From: Perognathus longimembris pacificus
Taxonomy: Eukaryota; Chordata; Mammalia; Rodentia; Heteromyidae
Assembly (NCBI RefSeq): GCF_023159225.1
Contig: NC_063162.1
Location: 95,932,880 to 95,996,879, forward strand
Direction of reading: 5' to 3'
DNA: 64,000 nt
A program made the position numbers and the translations under genes. Below are positions 1 to 11,983 of the stretch, piece by piece. Below the pieces are notes generated by a model. That model was not told the origin of the DNA. It did no database searches and was given only the letters and a program-made list of their open reading frames with translations. Each line of letters opens with the position of its first letter. Position 1 is the first letter of the stretch.

Positions 1-48
1 TTTTTATATTTTTTCTGACTTAGATTCATCAAAAAGTAACATTAGACC

Positions 49-262
49 TGCACTAGTGGATCATGCCTATAATCCTAGCTGAAATCCCAGGATCATAATT
101 TCAAGTCAGCCCAGAAAGGAAAGTCAATAAGACTCTTATCTTCAAATAACTACCCTCAAATCTGCAAGTGGAACTATGGGTTGAGTAGTAGAGTGCTAGC
201 CTTGAGCATAAAAGCTCAGGGACAGCATGCACAAGCCCTGAGTTCATACCCCTTGACTGACA
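49..262 (+). repeat. Composite SINE, B1-like left half plus Geo-type right half
   Basis: A diverged 7SL/B1-like start (CCTATAATCCTAGCT) runs into the Geo-type half (GAGTGCTAGCCTTGAGC). It ends in an A-rich tail that merges into the GGAA tract. Confidence 0.75.
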
Positions 263-300
263 TAAAAAAACAAGAAGAGAAGAACAAAAAGAAATAAGAA

Positions 301-436
301 GAAGGAGGGAGGGAGGAAGGAAGGAAGGAAGGAAGGAAGGAAGGAAGGAAGGAAGGAAGGAAGGAAGGAAGGAAGGAAGGAAGGAAGGAAGGAAGGAAGG
401 AAGGAAGGAAGAAAGGAAGGAAGGAAGGCAGGCAAG
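301..436 (+). repeat. (GGAA)n microsatellite
   Basis: About 135 bp of nearly perfect GGAA units that probably grew from the A-rich tail of the adjacent SINE. The long Leu/Pro/Ser-rich open frames on the opposite strand are by-products of the repeat. GGAA is also the ETS core motif; see findings. Confidence 0.95.
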
Positions 437-1169
437 CACTTCAGATTTTGCATGTACCATCCATCAGCCTATCACAAAGATATGGAGGCAAACATAAAAA
501 ACAAACTGGTCATTATAAAAAATTTAGTCTATTGTGGTTTATATGCTTCACAGATACATAATATGAGGAGGGGGCAAGTAGTTGGCCTTGAAGAAGTGGT
601 ACAACCAAGAAACAAGTATTGGGCATTTAAGTTACAGTAATAAAAGTTAGGTAGAGAAAAGAACCTACACTTAAGATATGTTTGAAATAAATATTCAAGT
701 GTGAGCTTATGCAGCATTGGTAGGTATGAAATGACACCTACTCAATGGGAGATACTATGAAATAAACTCAGAACACAAGACACAAAGTTTTAGTTTATTG
801 TAGAAAGACAAATACATAACTGTAGTATGTATGATATGTTAGGTGATACACTAGAGTAACGAGACTGTCTGGAAAATTTGAGGAAGAAAATGCAGTTTCA
901 TTTGAAGGTAAAATTTGGGAACTCTTCCTGGGGAAGATGGTGCCTGAGATCAACAGGAAAAAAGTTGTTTAGAAAGGGGTCAAAGTTGGGATGGAATTCA
1001 GATGGATATGTGTATAAAAGCATGAACTGGCTGCACAGTAAAGTTTGAATAAATAGATTGACAGGATCAGATTAAAGTAGATATTTTATAGAAAACTAAA
1101 TAATCTTAAGGCCACTCTGAAAAGCCCCAAGGAGTCAATGCAGTGGAGGACTTTGGACCAGACTCCTTA
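437..1169. other. Intergenic, nothing recognised
   Basis: AT-rich sequence with no repeat family or coding signal that I recognise. Confidence 0.5.
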
Positions 1170-1235
1170 GTGTGTGTGTGTGTGTATGGGTGTGTGTGCA
1201 TGGGTGTGTGTGTGCATGGGTGTGCATGTGCGTGT
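1170..1235 (+). repeat. Interrupted (TG)n repeat
   Basis: TG units are broken by ATGGG and CATGGG interruptions at regular spacing, giving a small higher-order pattern. Confidence 0.9.
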
Positions 1236-1449
1236 TCACAGTACAGTGTTTACTGAGGAAATGAGCTAACAGTTCATGGGTTATAAAATCATATAAAATC
1301 CTGTTTTCTGTCTGCAAAATGGAGTGGACAGAGCACTCAGTACTGTAAAACTGCTTAGGAAGAGAAGCCAGAATCCGAATTGAATTACCCTAGGCGCAGA
1401 GTTCTTTTATATGATCATTTCTCTATGTTGCCAGCAGGACAGGATTAAC

Positions 1450-1580
1450 AGGGTATGGCTGAGTGGTAGGACACAGGTTGAGCCTGCAAAAAACTCTGGG
1501 TCAGATCTCTAGAATAATGGAAGTATGGGAAGAAGGAAGGAAGGGAGGGCGGGTGGAAGGGAGAGAAGGGAAGGAAGATC
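1450..1580 (+). repeat. Degenerate ID-like element with GGAA-rich tail
   Basis: The segment resembles the ID/tRNA start (GGCTGAGTGGTAGGACAC), followed by AAGGAAGG-type low complexity. It is strongly diverged. Confidence 0.4.
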
Positions 1581-2534
1581 TTAAAAGGTATGTCACAGCT
1601 CAAAGCATCCACAGAAAAAAATTATCAACCTCTTTTAAACTTCACAGGGACTAAAGTTGTTTAGGGAAAATGTGAAACAGGATAGATTAGGATAAGGGTA
1701 CATTATAATTAATAAATATTAAAGGGGTTATTTGAAAACATGAAAACCAGAAAGTAAATTGAAAACTAATTTAAAAAGAAGCCCAGAGCAGTTCGCTCCC
1801 TGCTATCAACTTTCAGAGTTAAAGTAGAAGCAAATGGAAGGATACTAACTACCTAGTTTGCCTTCTTTTGTTAAAAGTCTTCTACTAATTGAAGGCAAAT
1901 CTTAGCTATTGTCCAAGAATTTCAGTAAACTTAGATCACATCTCTCTGGTCTAGAATAATTCTCATTTTAGCCACCCCAAACGATTGTCTGAGGATGAAT
2001 TGCTGCTTGAACTACAGTGATGTTAGCATGTGGGTCTTTGTTCTCTAGAACAGTATAGAGATAAAGCCAGCAATGGCAAAAATTCAAATAAAGGGCAAGT
2101 TTATTTGAAAGTGAAAGAAAAACCATGAAAGAAAGTAGAAAAACTTCCCATCTACAGAAAGAACTAGAGTACAGTAAAGTTCTCTCAGAGGAGAGTTTTC
2201 TAGTACAAGGCTCCCCTGATATCTCCTCCCCTGGATTTTGCACTGATTGCTTGATGGCTTGCTTGTTCATGCTGCCCTGGCTCTTTCCATTGGTTGAGCT
2301 GGCACCAAGGAATTTATATAGGAAGAAGAGTTTGGACTGGAAGAAGCATTTAAGCAGGAGCTCAAGGCACTTTGAAAAACGAACACCATGATGGGATACA
2401 TGTTATCTGCCATGTTTAAGTCCATCTACCTAATAGTTCCTCTTTCCCAACAACATGACGCAGTGTATTCTCCCTGCTCGGAAAATATCCAGGCCACAGA
2501 CAAGAGCCAACTTAGTACTCACATTTCCTGTGTT
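1581..2534. other. Intergenic, nothing recognised
   Basis: Mixed unique sequence. Open frames up to 100 codons on both strands show no domain and are expected by chance. Confidence 0.5.
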
Positions 2535-2549
2535 GAGAGCACGAAATGT

Positions 2550-2755
2550 GGGGCTGGGAATATGGCCTAGTGGTAGCGTGCTCGCCTCCTATACATGAAG
2601 CCCTGGGTTCGATTCCTCAGCACCACATATATAGAAAAAAACAGAAGTGGTGCTGTGGCTCAAGTGGTAGAGTGCTAGCCTTGAGCAAAAAGAAGCCAGA
2701 GACAGTGCTCAGGCCCAGAGTTCAAGCTCCAGGACTGGCAAAAAACAAAACACAA
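2550..2755 (+). repeat. IDL-Geo SINE with target-site duplication
   Basis: A full two-part SINE, with the ID-like half (GGGGCTGGGAATATGGCC) carrying the tRNA-type B box GGTTCGATTCC, then the Geo half. The flanks GAGAGCACGAAATGT (2535-2549) and GAGAGCACAAAATGT (2756-2770) form a 15-bp duplication with one mismatch. Confidence 0.93.
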
Positions 2756-2941
2756 GAGAGCACAAAATGTTTCTCCTGTTTGTCCTGTCTATTTGCTTTA
2801 TCCTATTTTACCAAACTGAATTCCTCAGTAAAAATGAAAAAAAAAAAAAAAAAAGGAAGGAAGGAAGGGACTGTGATGTGAAAAAAAATCAGAAAAATTT
2901 CTACTTGCTTTTTTTTTAAATTTTTTTTATTTTTGCTTTAT

Positions 2942-3139
2942 TTTTTTTTTGTCAGTCCTGGGGCTTGAACTCAGGGCCTGAGCACTGTCCTTGGCTTCTT
3001 TTTGCTCAAGGCTAGCACCCTACAACTTGAGCCACAGCGCCACTTTCCACTTTTTCTGTTTATGTGGTGCTGAGGAATCGAACCCAGGGCTTCATGTATC
3101 AGAGGAGAGCACTTTACCCCTAGGCCGTATTCCCAGCCC
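2942..3139 (-). repeat. IDL-Geo SINE, antisense
   Basis: This is the reverse complement of the same two-part SINE, with the poly-T (tail) at the left and the ID start at 3139. Confidence 0.9.
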
Positions 3140-4170
3140 GTGTAATTGCTCTTTTGTTCTGTGTATTATGATGTGAGAAAATTTGGAAGGGGTGTGAAAT
3201 GTTATTGCATATTGAGATTTTTGAAGTTTTTGTGACTAGTCCCTGTGTCTGTGTAAAGGTGTAAAGAGGTTAATAGAGGAACAGGCAGGGAATTCCAATC
3301 TATACAGTTTGCGGACGGCACGATAAGCAGATAAAGCAAAACCTGCCTGGCAATGAAATGGGGGCATGATAAAGAAAGAACTAAGAAATGATTAAATAGG
3401 AATGAGACAGTAAATCTTTGGCCTCAAACAGTCTCAAGGGTAATGAAAAGAAAACTTACCAATAAGAAAATCACTCAATTCTCAATATTTAATGCAAGGC
3501 CAAGCTTTGTAACCCGAAAGATTGAGGAATAAGGCTGACTTGGACTAAAGTGTTCTATTTTATGTTTTACCTTAACATGTTACAGTTCTCTAATAAACCT
3601 TTCTATCATCTTCACATATGCACATGTCTTTCCTGAATTCTTCTCTTGCTACACTCAAGGGCTGAGGTTATTTAGTTGCCCTAAACTTCTGGTAACATAT
3701 TTGGGGTGTGGTTGGGAAGTACGTCTTCTTACGATTTGAACTCATTAAATGACTGCAGTGATGATCGCCTTAGGCTTATGGCAAAATAAATATGATAGCT
3801 AACAGAATTTCCTAAGATCTTTCCAATCAAATGGCCTGACCTTATCTATGTTTCTCCTTGATGCTAACCCATCTTCCTAATTCTAGGAGGAGTCGTTACC
3901 TATTGTGACAATTCAATCCCACAAGACTAACTGATATGTAGGCAAATTTATTAAAGAAGCAGTAGAATTTTGGCTTGCCTTAGAAGTGAATTTATTTTCT
4001 TAAATTTTCATCTGGGTCATTTTCCAAGATAGAGGCAAAAAGGAATATTTCTTATTCCCTTTTAATTTTTAAAGAATATCACACTTGTATTTTAAAAAAT
4101 TCATAGTTTTTAAGCATGGTTTGGTTTGGTATAGTCTGAGGTTTTGGGGGTTTTATTCTTCTTTTTTTTT
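3140..4170. other. Intergenic, nothing recognised
   Basis: AT-rich unique sequence; no coding or repeat signal identified. Confidence 0.5.
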
Positions 4171-4262
4171 GAGAGAGTTTTGCCATGTAGCCCAGGCTGG
4201 CCCTGAATTCACAATTCTTAAGCTTCAATATCCCCAGGTAGCAAACAAGCATGTACCGTCAT
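4171..4262 (-). repeat. B1-like (7SL-derived) fragment, antisense
   Basis: It resembles antisense B1: GAGAGAGTTTTGCCATGTAG, then CCCAGGCTGGCCCTGAA. Confidence 0.65.
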
Positions 4263-4567
4263 GGAGAGCTTTAAGTGGATTTTTTTTTAAAGAAAATTAT
4301 TTACAACCATGAGATAAACAGTATTTAAATTTCTATGTATTTCCTTCAAGGTACAGATATTTATACACCTATTGAAATTATATTTATACATATTCAACAA
4401 TATAGGTACATTAAATAAATAAGATTATATAAGTGTACCAATTGGCATTCTCAGTGCTTGCATAATATTCCACCTTACAATTGTAACATAATCCATCAAA
4501 TAAACCCTCTACTAGATAAACTATATAAATAGTTCAATTTTTTCTATTCAAAAATATGACATATTCT

Positions 4568-4777
4568 GGGGCTGGGAATTTGGTCTAGTGGTAAAGTGCT
4601 TGCCTCGTATGCATGAAGCCGTGGGTTTGATTCCTCAGCACCACATACACAGAAAAAAAAAAGCCAGAAGTGGTGCTGTGGCTCAAGTGGTAGAGTGCTA
4701 GCCTTGAGCATAAAGAAACCAGGGACAGTGCTCAGGCCCTGAGTTCAAGCCCCAACTAGCAAAAAACAAAGCAAAAC
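4568..4777 (+). repeat. IDL-Geo SINE with target-site duplication
   Basis: A full two-part element. The flanks at 4550-4567 and 4778-4795 are an 18-bp duplication with one mismatch. Confidence 0.93.
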
Positions 4778-4819
4778 AAAAATATGACAAATTCTTACAG
4801 ATTTTTTTTCACTGTTTGT

Positions 4820-5063
4820 TTTTGTGTGTGTGCCTGCATGGACCTGAACACAGACTCGGGGCCTTTGCTCTTGCTTGGATTTTTTGCAAATGGCTGGCAC
4901 TCTTATCACTTGAGCCACACCTCCACTTCCAGCTTTTTTTTGGTTAAGTGGAGAGAGGAGGAAGTCTCATGGACTTTCCTGCCCAGGCTGGCTTTGAACA
5001 TCTGTCCTCAGAATTCAGCCCTCTGAGTAGCTAGGATTACAGGTATGAGCCACCACTGCCCAC
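4820..5063 (-). repeat. Composite B1-like/Geo SINE, antisense
   Basis: Geo-type sequence (CTTGAGCCACACCTCCACTT) is followed by the antisense B1-like half ending GATTACAGGTATGAGCCACC. Confidence 0.85.
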
Positions 5064-5211
5064 TTTTTTTTTTTTTAAACATGGTAGTTGTAATTGCATG
5101 CCTGCATGTTAGAGTGATAGATCCTCTAGAGGGGAAAGATTGATACAGGGTGATACATGAGGGGGAAGCACTGCTGGAGTTGCCTTTGTGCAGGCAAAAA
5201 TTGATAGAGTC

Positions 5212-5406
5212 CTTTTTTTTTTTTTTTTTGCCATACCTGGGGCTTGAACTCAGGCCTGGGCACTGTTCTTGGGCTCTTTTTGCTTAAGGATAGCAATCTA
5301 CCACTTGAGCACAGTGCCACTTCTGGTTTTTCTGTGTATGAGGTACTGAGGAATCGAAACCAGGGCTTCATGCATGCTAGGTACCACTAAGCCACATTCC
5401 CAGCCT
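5212..5406 (-). repeat. IDL-Geo SINE, antisense
   Basis: A poly-T run, an antisense Geo half, then an antisense ID-like half ending CATTCCCAGCC. Confidence 0.9.
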
Positions 5407-7490
5407 CAAGTCTATTCTATATAGTTGTTTTTACTGGGAATATGATCTTATAGATTTAAACATTATTGTGTATATAATAGTTGTATAAAGTGAGGTGATT
5501 TACCTAGTATTTCCATAAATGCTTATCATGTACTTAGATTATATTCATGGTCCTGTATTACTCTTTTCGATCTTTCCTGTCTCCACTGCTTTTTAAACTT
5601 TTTCTTGAATTTTCTTTTAGAAATAGGTTTGTTATCACCTTTTCATATATACCCATTTTATACTTTAATATTCAGACTACTTTTACTACTTGTGAAAGCC
5701 TTATTGACTCAGATGTATTTATTTTTCTATACTTTTGTATATTTATACAGTAGTTTTAATTTGCTTTAATGGATTATCTTGAGTTTCTCAATTGTCAAAT
5801 TTAAGTAGATAATCTTTTTGGCCTTCTATGCCTAGTCTTCTATTTCTGTGAAAAGCTTCTCATCTGTCTTCAAATAAATTATCAAGCCATGGAAAATTGT
5901 ACTGTGAAGTATAGATCGGAAGGCATTTGTGGAATGATACATGAAGGCTAGCCAGTGTATCCTCTGTCAATACAAAATTCTAGCAGTTGGGCTAAATAAT
6001 TATTTTAAAGGACTTAAAAAAATTTACAACACTAGCATACAATACAGTTTACAATTGACTATTCTTTATTCTGTATCATATATTTATGTTATCTAGCAAA
6101 TAATCGACTCATGGAATTGAGTAGGTGTTTTATGTTCTAATGCTGAGTTAATAAGTTCCTTGAAAATGGCAGATACACAGCAAGCTCATACAAATGAAAA
6201 AGAAATCAGAGAAGTCAATGTTCATAATTCTTTCTGTATGATTTACCATCGTGTATGGGAAATAGTTGATTTTATTTAACTTTAACAAAAGGCTGCCCCA
6301 AGACACTTAAAATAAGAAGAACTTAAACAAATCCACTTTCATGGCTACGTCTAAGACCACCATCTCACTTCTAGATGAAAAGGAAAAATGCTACTACAGA
6401 AAAGAACATTGCTTTTAAGAAAGCAAATAAAGATGTATCATCAATTAAATTATCAACATATTGCTAGCTTTGCTTTCTTAGTTATTATTTCAGGAAAAAA
6501 TGAAATCACAATGAATAGTTACTAGATTTGAAACAGGAAAATTACTAGTGACAGATATTAATTGTGATTCCAACACATGGAAACTTTATATATTTTTTTC
6601 ATAAGTTTTTGGAAAAAATATTCAATAATTGTTCTCTAAGCCTACTTCTGAAAGTAGGAGTGTATCTACCATGGGTTGACTGAACTTTGAAGGTGCCTTT
6701 GAATACTGCTTTGTTTTTTTCAGGAAAGAAAAGGTAGTGATGCTTCGAATCACAAATATAGGCAAATTTGTAGCTCTTTTATCTAAAAAGATATATTAAC
6801 GTGAACCCAGAGGCAGTAGAAAAAGAATAAAGTTAACATTGACTTACATGGTGTGTGATTATGAGCTATTCCTTTAGATAATACTTAGGCTTCAAGATCA
6901 TGAATTTATTTTAAGACAGGGAGAAAAAAATATCTTCAAGGCAATGATCATGCCCCACTTTAAAGTTCTTATGTTTTTTGCTTAAATGGTTATAATAACA
7001 CATGCTGCAGAAATTTTCTATATTTATTTTGGAATTACTGCTATGTGCATATGTATTATTCTCAGTAGAGTGGGCATCTTCATATCTAGGGCATCCCACT
7101 ATGATGACTGGTTATGTTCCAGCTGGTCTTTCTCTACTTAGGAGTGAGATTTTTTACTAGAGTAAATTTAATCAGACAATCTTGTTAAATGTGGCACTAA
7201 TCCCAATCAGTGGAAACTTTTGAAAACAGCAAGAATAAGAAGATAGACAAAGCCATGTTGTGTAATATCATTAATTTCTCCAATGTGAGTTCTGAAGTTA
7301 GATGATATTTGGTTTATATACTGAATTTTGTCCCATACTGTGATTTCATAGTGTTTCTGAATGCCTCCAATTCTCAGTTAACAGCAAGTTAGAAAATAAT
7401 ATAAATAACCACAGTTTGGGCTTACTCTGGGGGTGAAATGAGACAATGCAACTATGTATCTACTTAGCCAAGGAGAAGTGGACAATAATG
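5407..7490. other. Intergenic, nothing recognised
   Basis: About 2.1 kb of AT-rich sequence without recognisable repeats or coding exons. Confidence 0.5.
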
Positions 7491-7497
7491 TAACTTT

Positions 7498-7710
7498 TTG
7501 TGTCTGTGTGTGCATGCATGGATGCCTGCGTGTGTGTGCGTGCATGTGTGTGTGTTGTGTGTAAGGTACACTTGTGCTAATACTAGGGCTTGAACTCTGG
7601 GCCTTAGAGATTCACAGACTTTCCTGCCAGAGCTGGCTTTAACCACCATACACATATTTCAGCCTTCTAAAATAGCTAAGCTTACAGTTGTGAGCCATCA
7701 GCACCCAGTT
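7498..7710 (-). repeat. (TG)n followed by antisense B1-like/Geo SINE
   Basis: An interrupted TG run (7498-7560) abuts an antisense composite SINE lacking most of the Geo half (GGGCTTGAACTCTGGGCCTT ... GTGAGCCATCAGCACCC). Confidence 0.7.
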
Positions 7711-8150
7711 TTATCATGTTCTTTTGTCATTATTGTCATTATCATGTTCCCAATCAGTGTCAAAGAAATCTGCAGAAGACCTGCTTTTAGTTTATAGGGT
7801 GTTGAGTAAAATTCATATTCTTATGTTGCTCATAGTACTATGTCAAGATTTCTGGAGTTCAATCTCAGAAATCTGTATTTTCTTAACTCATTCTTATTCA
7901 CATTAAAATATCCATGCCCTAACATTTGAATTTCATTTTTAGAATATTGAATTTTTCAGCTAACAGTAGTAGCATGCCTACTTTCAGATATTACATTATG
8001 TTTTCTTATAAATAAGCTGTCTTCCTGGAGGCCAATGAAAGGCTTTATTTTTAAATCCTCTGTCATTTCCATCTGAGCACACGTCCTTGTAGAATTCTCT
8101 GTTCTGGAATCTTCTCCTTTTTCCTGCTTGTTATCAGTTTGATTTTTTTA

Positions 8151-8859
8151 CAATGACATTTTTTTATATTTACTTATTTATTGTCAGAGTGATGTACAGA
8201 GGGGTCACAGTTTCATACATTAGGCAGTGAGTACATTTCTTGTTCAACTTGTTATCTCCTCCCTCATTTTCCTCTGCTATCCCCGTGTCCCTTTCCCTCT
8301 CCTCCCCTTGAGTTGTACAGTTCATTTACACCAAATGGTTTTGTAAGTATTAAGTTTGGAAGTGTTTGGCTTTTTATCCTTTGTCTCTCGATTTTGATAT
8401 TCCCTTTCCCTTCCCCAGTTCTAATACATGTATATACAGTATTCAGGGTACTCAGATGAGATATAGTAATAGCGGGGTACAACCACAGGAAGCAAATACA
8501 AGAGAAACAACAACAACAAAAATGCTACGGTCTCACATGGCATGCTGAAAATAATTACAACAATGATATACCCCTTGTTTCCATAACATGGAGTTCATTT
8601 CACATAGCATCATCTTATGTGTTCTTAAGGGCATAGTTATTGGGCTATTGTGATCTTCTGCTATGACTAGCCTAAACCTGTACTAATTATTCCCTATGAG
8701 GGAAACCATAGAGTCCATGTTTCTTTGGGTCTGGCTCCCTTCACTTAGTATAATTTTTTCCAAGTCCTTCCAGGAAAATGTGGTGCATATACACAATGGA
8801 ATTCTATGTCTCTGTCAGAAAGAATGGCATTTCCCCATTAGTGAGGAAATGGAAGGACT
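8151..8859 (-). mobile_element. 5'-truncated L1 with twin-priming inversion
   Basis: The left part is an antisense L1 3' end (3' UTR and the end of ORF2) oriented leftward. At about 8778 the orientation flips: 8778-8859 reads as ORF2 C-terminal sequence on the + strand (M-W-C-I-Y-T-M-E-F-Y), the piece immediately upstream in a normal L1. A perfect 16-bp duplication CAGTTTGATTTTTTTA flanks the whole unit (8135-8150 and 8860-8875). On the element's sense strand the target reads ATATT/AAAAAA, matching the L1 endonuclease preference TT/AAAA. Structure and duplication together indicate one insertion by twin priming. Confidence 0.88.
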
Positions 8860-8892
8860 CAGTTTGATTTTTTTAATATTCTTTAGAATCTT

Positions 8893-9334
8893 TTTTTAAA
8901 TTTAACTTTAGTGTCAAGGTGATGTACAGTGGGGTTACAGTTACATAGGGAAGGAAGTGAATACATTTCTTGTCAAACTCACTCCTCCTCCCTCATTTTT
9001 CTCTCATTTTTGTTTCCCCCAACCCCACCAATTTATACAGTTAATTTCCAACATATTGGCTTGTGAGTATCACAACTGCATTGGTTTGCCCTTTGTCCTT
9101 TGTCCTACCATTTTGATATTCCCCTCCCTTCCCTAACTCATATAAACATATATGCAATACCCAGGGTAACAAAATCAAATACAGTGACAGCAGAGCATAA
9201 ACAATAGGAAAGAAAACTGAAAGAAATAATTTTATATAGTACATAAAAAAATAACAAGAACAATGAAAAAACCTCTTGTTTCCATACCTTGGAATTTATT
9301 TTGCTTAGCGTCATCTTATATGATCATATGTACA
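8893..9334 (-). mobile_element. 5'-truncated L1 3' end, antisense
   Basis: It has the same 3' UTR organisation as the element just to its left (GGTGATGTACAGTGGGGTTA near its 3' end, then antisense UTR up to the end of ORF2). It is flanked by TAGAATCTT at 8884-8892 and 9335-9343, a 9-bp duplication. The neighbouring L1's duplication ends only 8 bp to the left. Confidence 0.85.
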
Positions 9335-9343
9335 TAGAATCTT

Positions 9344-10129
9344 GTAGCAGTTAATCATTGTCTCCAGAAAAAAAAAAGTGAGCTCCTGAACAACATAGCA
9401 ATCAAATTCCTCAAGACACATGGTACATGCTTCACTTTTCAGTCCTTCCTTTATCCTGTCGATTACAAAGAATAGTCTATTGAAAGAGAAAAACTGACCA
9501 TTTCAAGTACCTGTTCTGCTCTATAAATGTATTCTTTTTCTCCCACTGACAATGGCCTTAAATTCCATCCTATTGAAAACTTGTTCATTAAGTTTCAGCT
9601 CAAATGACATCTCTTCCCCAAAACTTTTCCTAATCTCTATAGCTGGAAAAGACAATCATTTCAAAACTCTTAGGTTGTAACACTCTCATAAACTCTTAAC
9701 GTTTTCTTTGTTGGTTTTGGTATTCCTTATCTTAGGCTTTTAATTTATACAAGAAAAATGTATATCATCTCTTTGCTTTACAAACACTTATGGTACTTAG
9801 TATCATTCCATATTCTGGATGGCTATTATACACTAACCACTAACTGGAGAAATGATAGTAACCTGAAAATTATACTATTTCTCAAGTCACTTGACTTTCA
9901 AATTTCTTATCTTTTGGCACTTTTATTTGATTTTGAAATGAAAAGTCATTTTTGCTTTACTGGATATATCTGTCATAAAACTGACCCATTTAGCATTATT
10001 CTTGCACATGAAAAATATGAAAAGCACAAAATTGTGTATTGTTCAAATCATGTATTTTATTGTCCAACATACAGTTGCTAACAATGACAATGAGATCAGA
10101 AATACTTCAGATGAATTCTCTGAACAAAT
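9344..10129. other. Intergenic, nothing recognised
   Basis: AT-rich sequence; the 107-codon open frame at 9758-10081 has no recognisable domain. Confidence 0.5.
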
Positions 10130-10222
10130 GACAGAATCTTACTTTGTAGCTTAGGCTAGCCCTGAACTCCAGATCTCCTGCTTTAGCCATCCTAGTTTTG
10201 AGATCACAGGCATGATGGTAGC
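10130..10222 (-). repeat. B1-like fragment, antisense
   Basis: It resembles antisense B1: ACTTTGTAGCTTAGGCTAGC, then CCTGAACTCC and GATCACAGGCATGAT. Confidence 0.65.
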
Positions 10223-11500
10223 TTTGTGTAAAGGTTTTGACTTTCTGGAAGCAAAACTAGAGGCTAGGCAACTTCCTGGGGCTTGTTTCATTTTCTTGGC
10301 ATACTACCAAAAATCAAACATATAAACCGAAAATCACTTAAATGTGATATTATTATTGTGTCTGTATTCCATTGACCAAATGAAATAATCTGCCTGACCC
10401 ATAGAAGAGCTATAGTAGTTTCTATTGAAATTAAATCCAAATTCACATGGAAAATGGTGGAGACTTGGACAATTATTTACATTCCACATGTTTCTGTATC
10501 ATTCCTTTATACTATACACACATTTATGTTTATTATCTAAAATGTATATCATATTCTAACATCATTTCTAGAGGTAAAACTGTAGACCTTCCATCTTGAA
10601 AATAAAACTGTGTGAAAAATAATCAGATAGGCATTTACTTCCTATGGCCCTATTAGGAAACTAGAAAAATAGTTATTAAAAAATTCTAACTTCATTCTTG
10701 ATAAAATGGTTATATGTCTGATTACATTATAATTACTCTCTACTAATGTGAAAAGTTACAATAATTCACTCATACATGCAATTTAAATGAACAAAATCCT
10801 GTTTAAACATATGATCAGATTTAGGTTTTATTTCCTATTTGATCCAAATGAAAGAGTAAAAAGATGAAATTTTTAGATTCCAGTGAGGAAATTCATGACA
10901 AAATTGCTGGAAGTATGAATTTTAAGTGTTACCTTGCTTGATTCTGATATGTGGTACCGCAGATTACAGGTTCTGTAAGCCTTGAGTATAAAAGCTCAAG
11001 GACAGTACCTAGGCCCTGAGCTCAAGCCCCACAAGTAGCCTAAGAAACAAACAAGCAATGCATTAAAGAATATTTCTCACATCTAAATTGACCTGGCATT
11101 AAAAAATAGCCATCTTTAATAATTGTATCAAACCATTGCTTCTCTGTAGGATGGCCTATTATCTCAGCAAATTTATATAAAAACACTTTTTGGCTGTATT
11201 CTGTAACCTTTTTTCACAAACCTTAATACTCTGTCATAAAACTTAATAAAATCTGTAACTGTATGCTTAGCCATACTTTTTACTAATACTTTTAGAATAC
11301 TTAAGTCCTTATATTTCTTTCAAGCCCCATTTTCACAAAACATAGTATGGAGTCAGAACGGTTACAGTAATAAAGGGAATTTAAAGTTGTTTTATGTTTT
11401 TTGGCAGAGATTAACATAAAACTAATAACTACCACGCAAGATTCATACCTAAGTACTTCAGGCTGTAAATTCCAGTTAAAGGATTATTTAAAATGTATTG
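10223..11500. other. Intergenic, with one Geo fragment near 10976-11030
   Basis: AT-rich unique sequence. The piece at 10976-11030 (GCCTTGAGTATAAAAGCTCA ... CTCAAGCCCCA) is a truncated Geo-type SINE tail on the + strand. Confidence 0.55.
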
Positions 11501-11535
11501 CTGGGCTGAAGATGTGGCTCAAGTGGTAGGGTGCC
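11501..11535 (+). repeat. Short ID/Geo-like fragment
   Basis: GCTGGGCTGAAGATGTGGCT, then CAAGTGGTAGGGTGCC; too short to assign further. Confidence 0.4.
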
Positions 11536-11623
11536 TGGTTACAGCAACATTTAAAAATTAAATATTGAATTCTCTCTGATTCTGATATTATTTTTGGATT
11601 GACTATCAAAAATCCTCAGTCCA

Positions 11624-11832
11624 GGGGCTGGGGATATGGCCTAGTGGCAAGAGTGCTTGCCTCGTATACATGAGGCCCTGGGTTCAATTCCCCAGCACCA
11701 CATATATAGAAAACGGCCAGAAGGGGCGCTGTGGTTCAAGTGGCAGAGTGCTAGCCTTGAGCAGAAAGAAGCCAGGGACAGTGCTCAGGCCCTGAGTCCA
11801 AGGCCCAGGACTGGCCAAAAAAAAAAAAAAAA
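11624..11832 (+). repeat. IDL-Geo SINE with target-site duplication
   Basis: A full element close to the consensus of the other copies. AAAAATCCTCAGTCCA flanks it at 11608-11623 and 11833-11848 (16 bp, perfect). It inserted exactly at the 5' edge of another ID-like SINE. Confidence 0.93.
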
Positions 11833-11848
11833 AAAAATCCTCAGTCCA

Positions 11849-11965
11849 GGGGCTGGGAATGTGGCTTAATGGCAGAGTGTTTGCTTAGTGTGCCTGACTT
11901 TGGGTTCAATCCCTTGATAACACAGACACAGAAAAAGCCAGAAGGACTGGCAAAAACAAAAGAAA
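11849..11965 (+). repeat. Older ID-like SINE with truncated Geo part
   Basis: The ID-like half (GGGGCTGGGAATGTGGCTTA) joins directly to GCCAGAAGGACTGGC and an A-rich tail, so most of the Geo half is deleted. Confidence 0.75.
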
Positions 11966-11983
11966 AAGAAAACAAACTTCATC

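Noticed and set aside
2550..2640. tRNA gene in the ID-like halves of SINEs
   Set aside because: The A and B boxes are derived from a tRNA, but the cloverleaf is lost and the unit is repeated as a retroposon.
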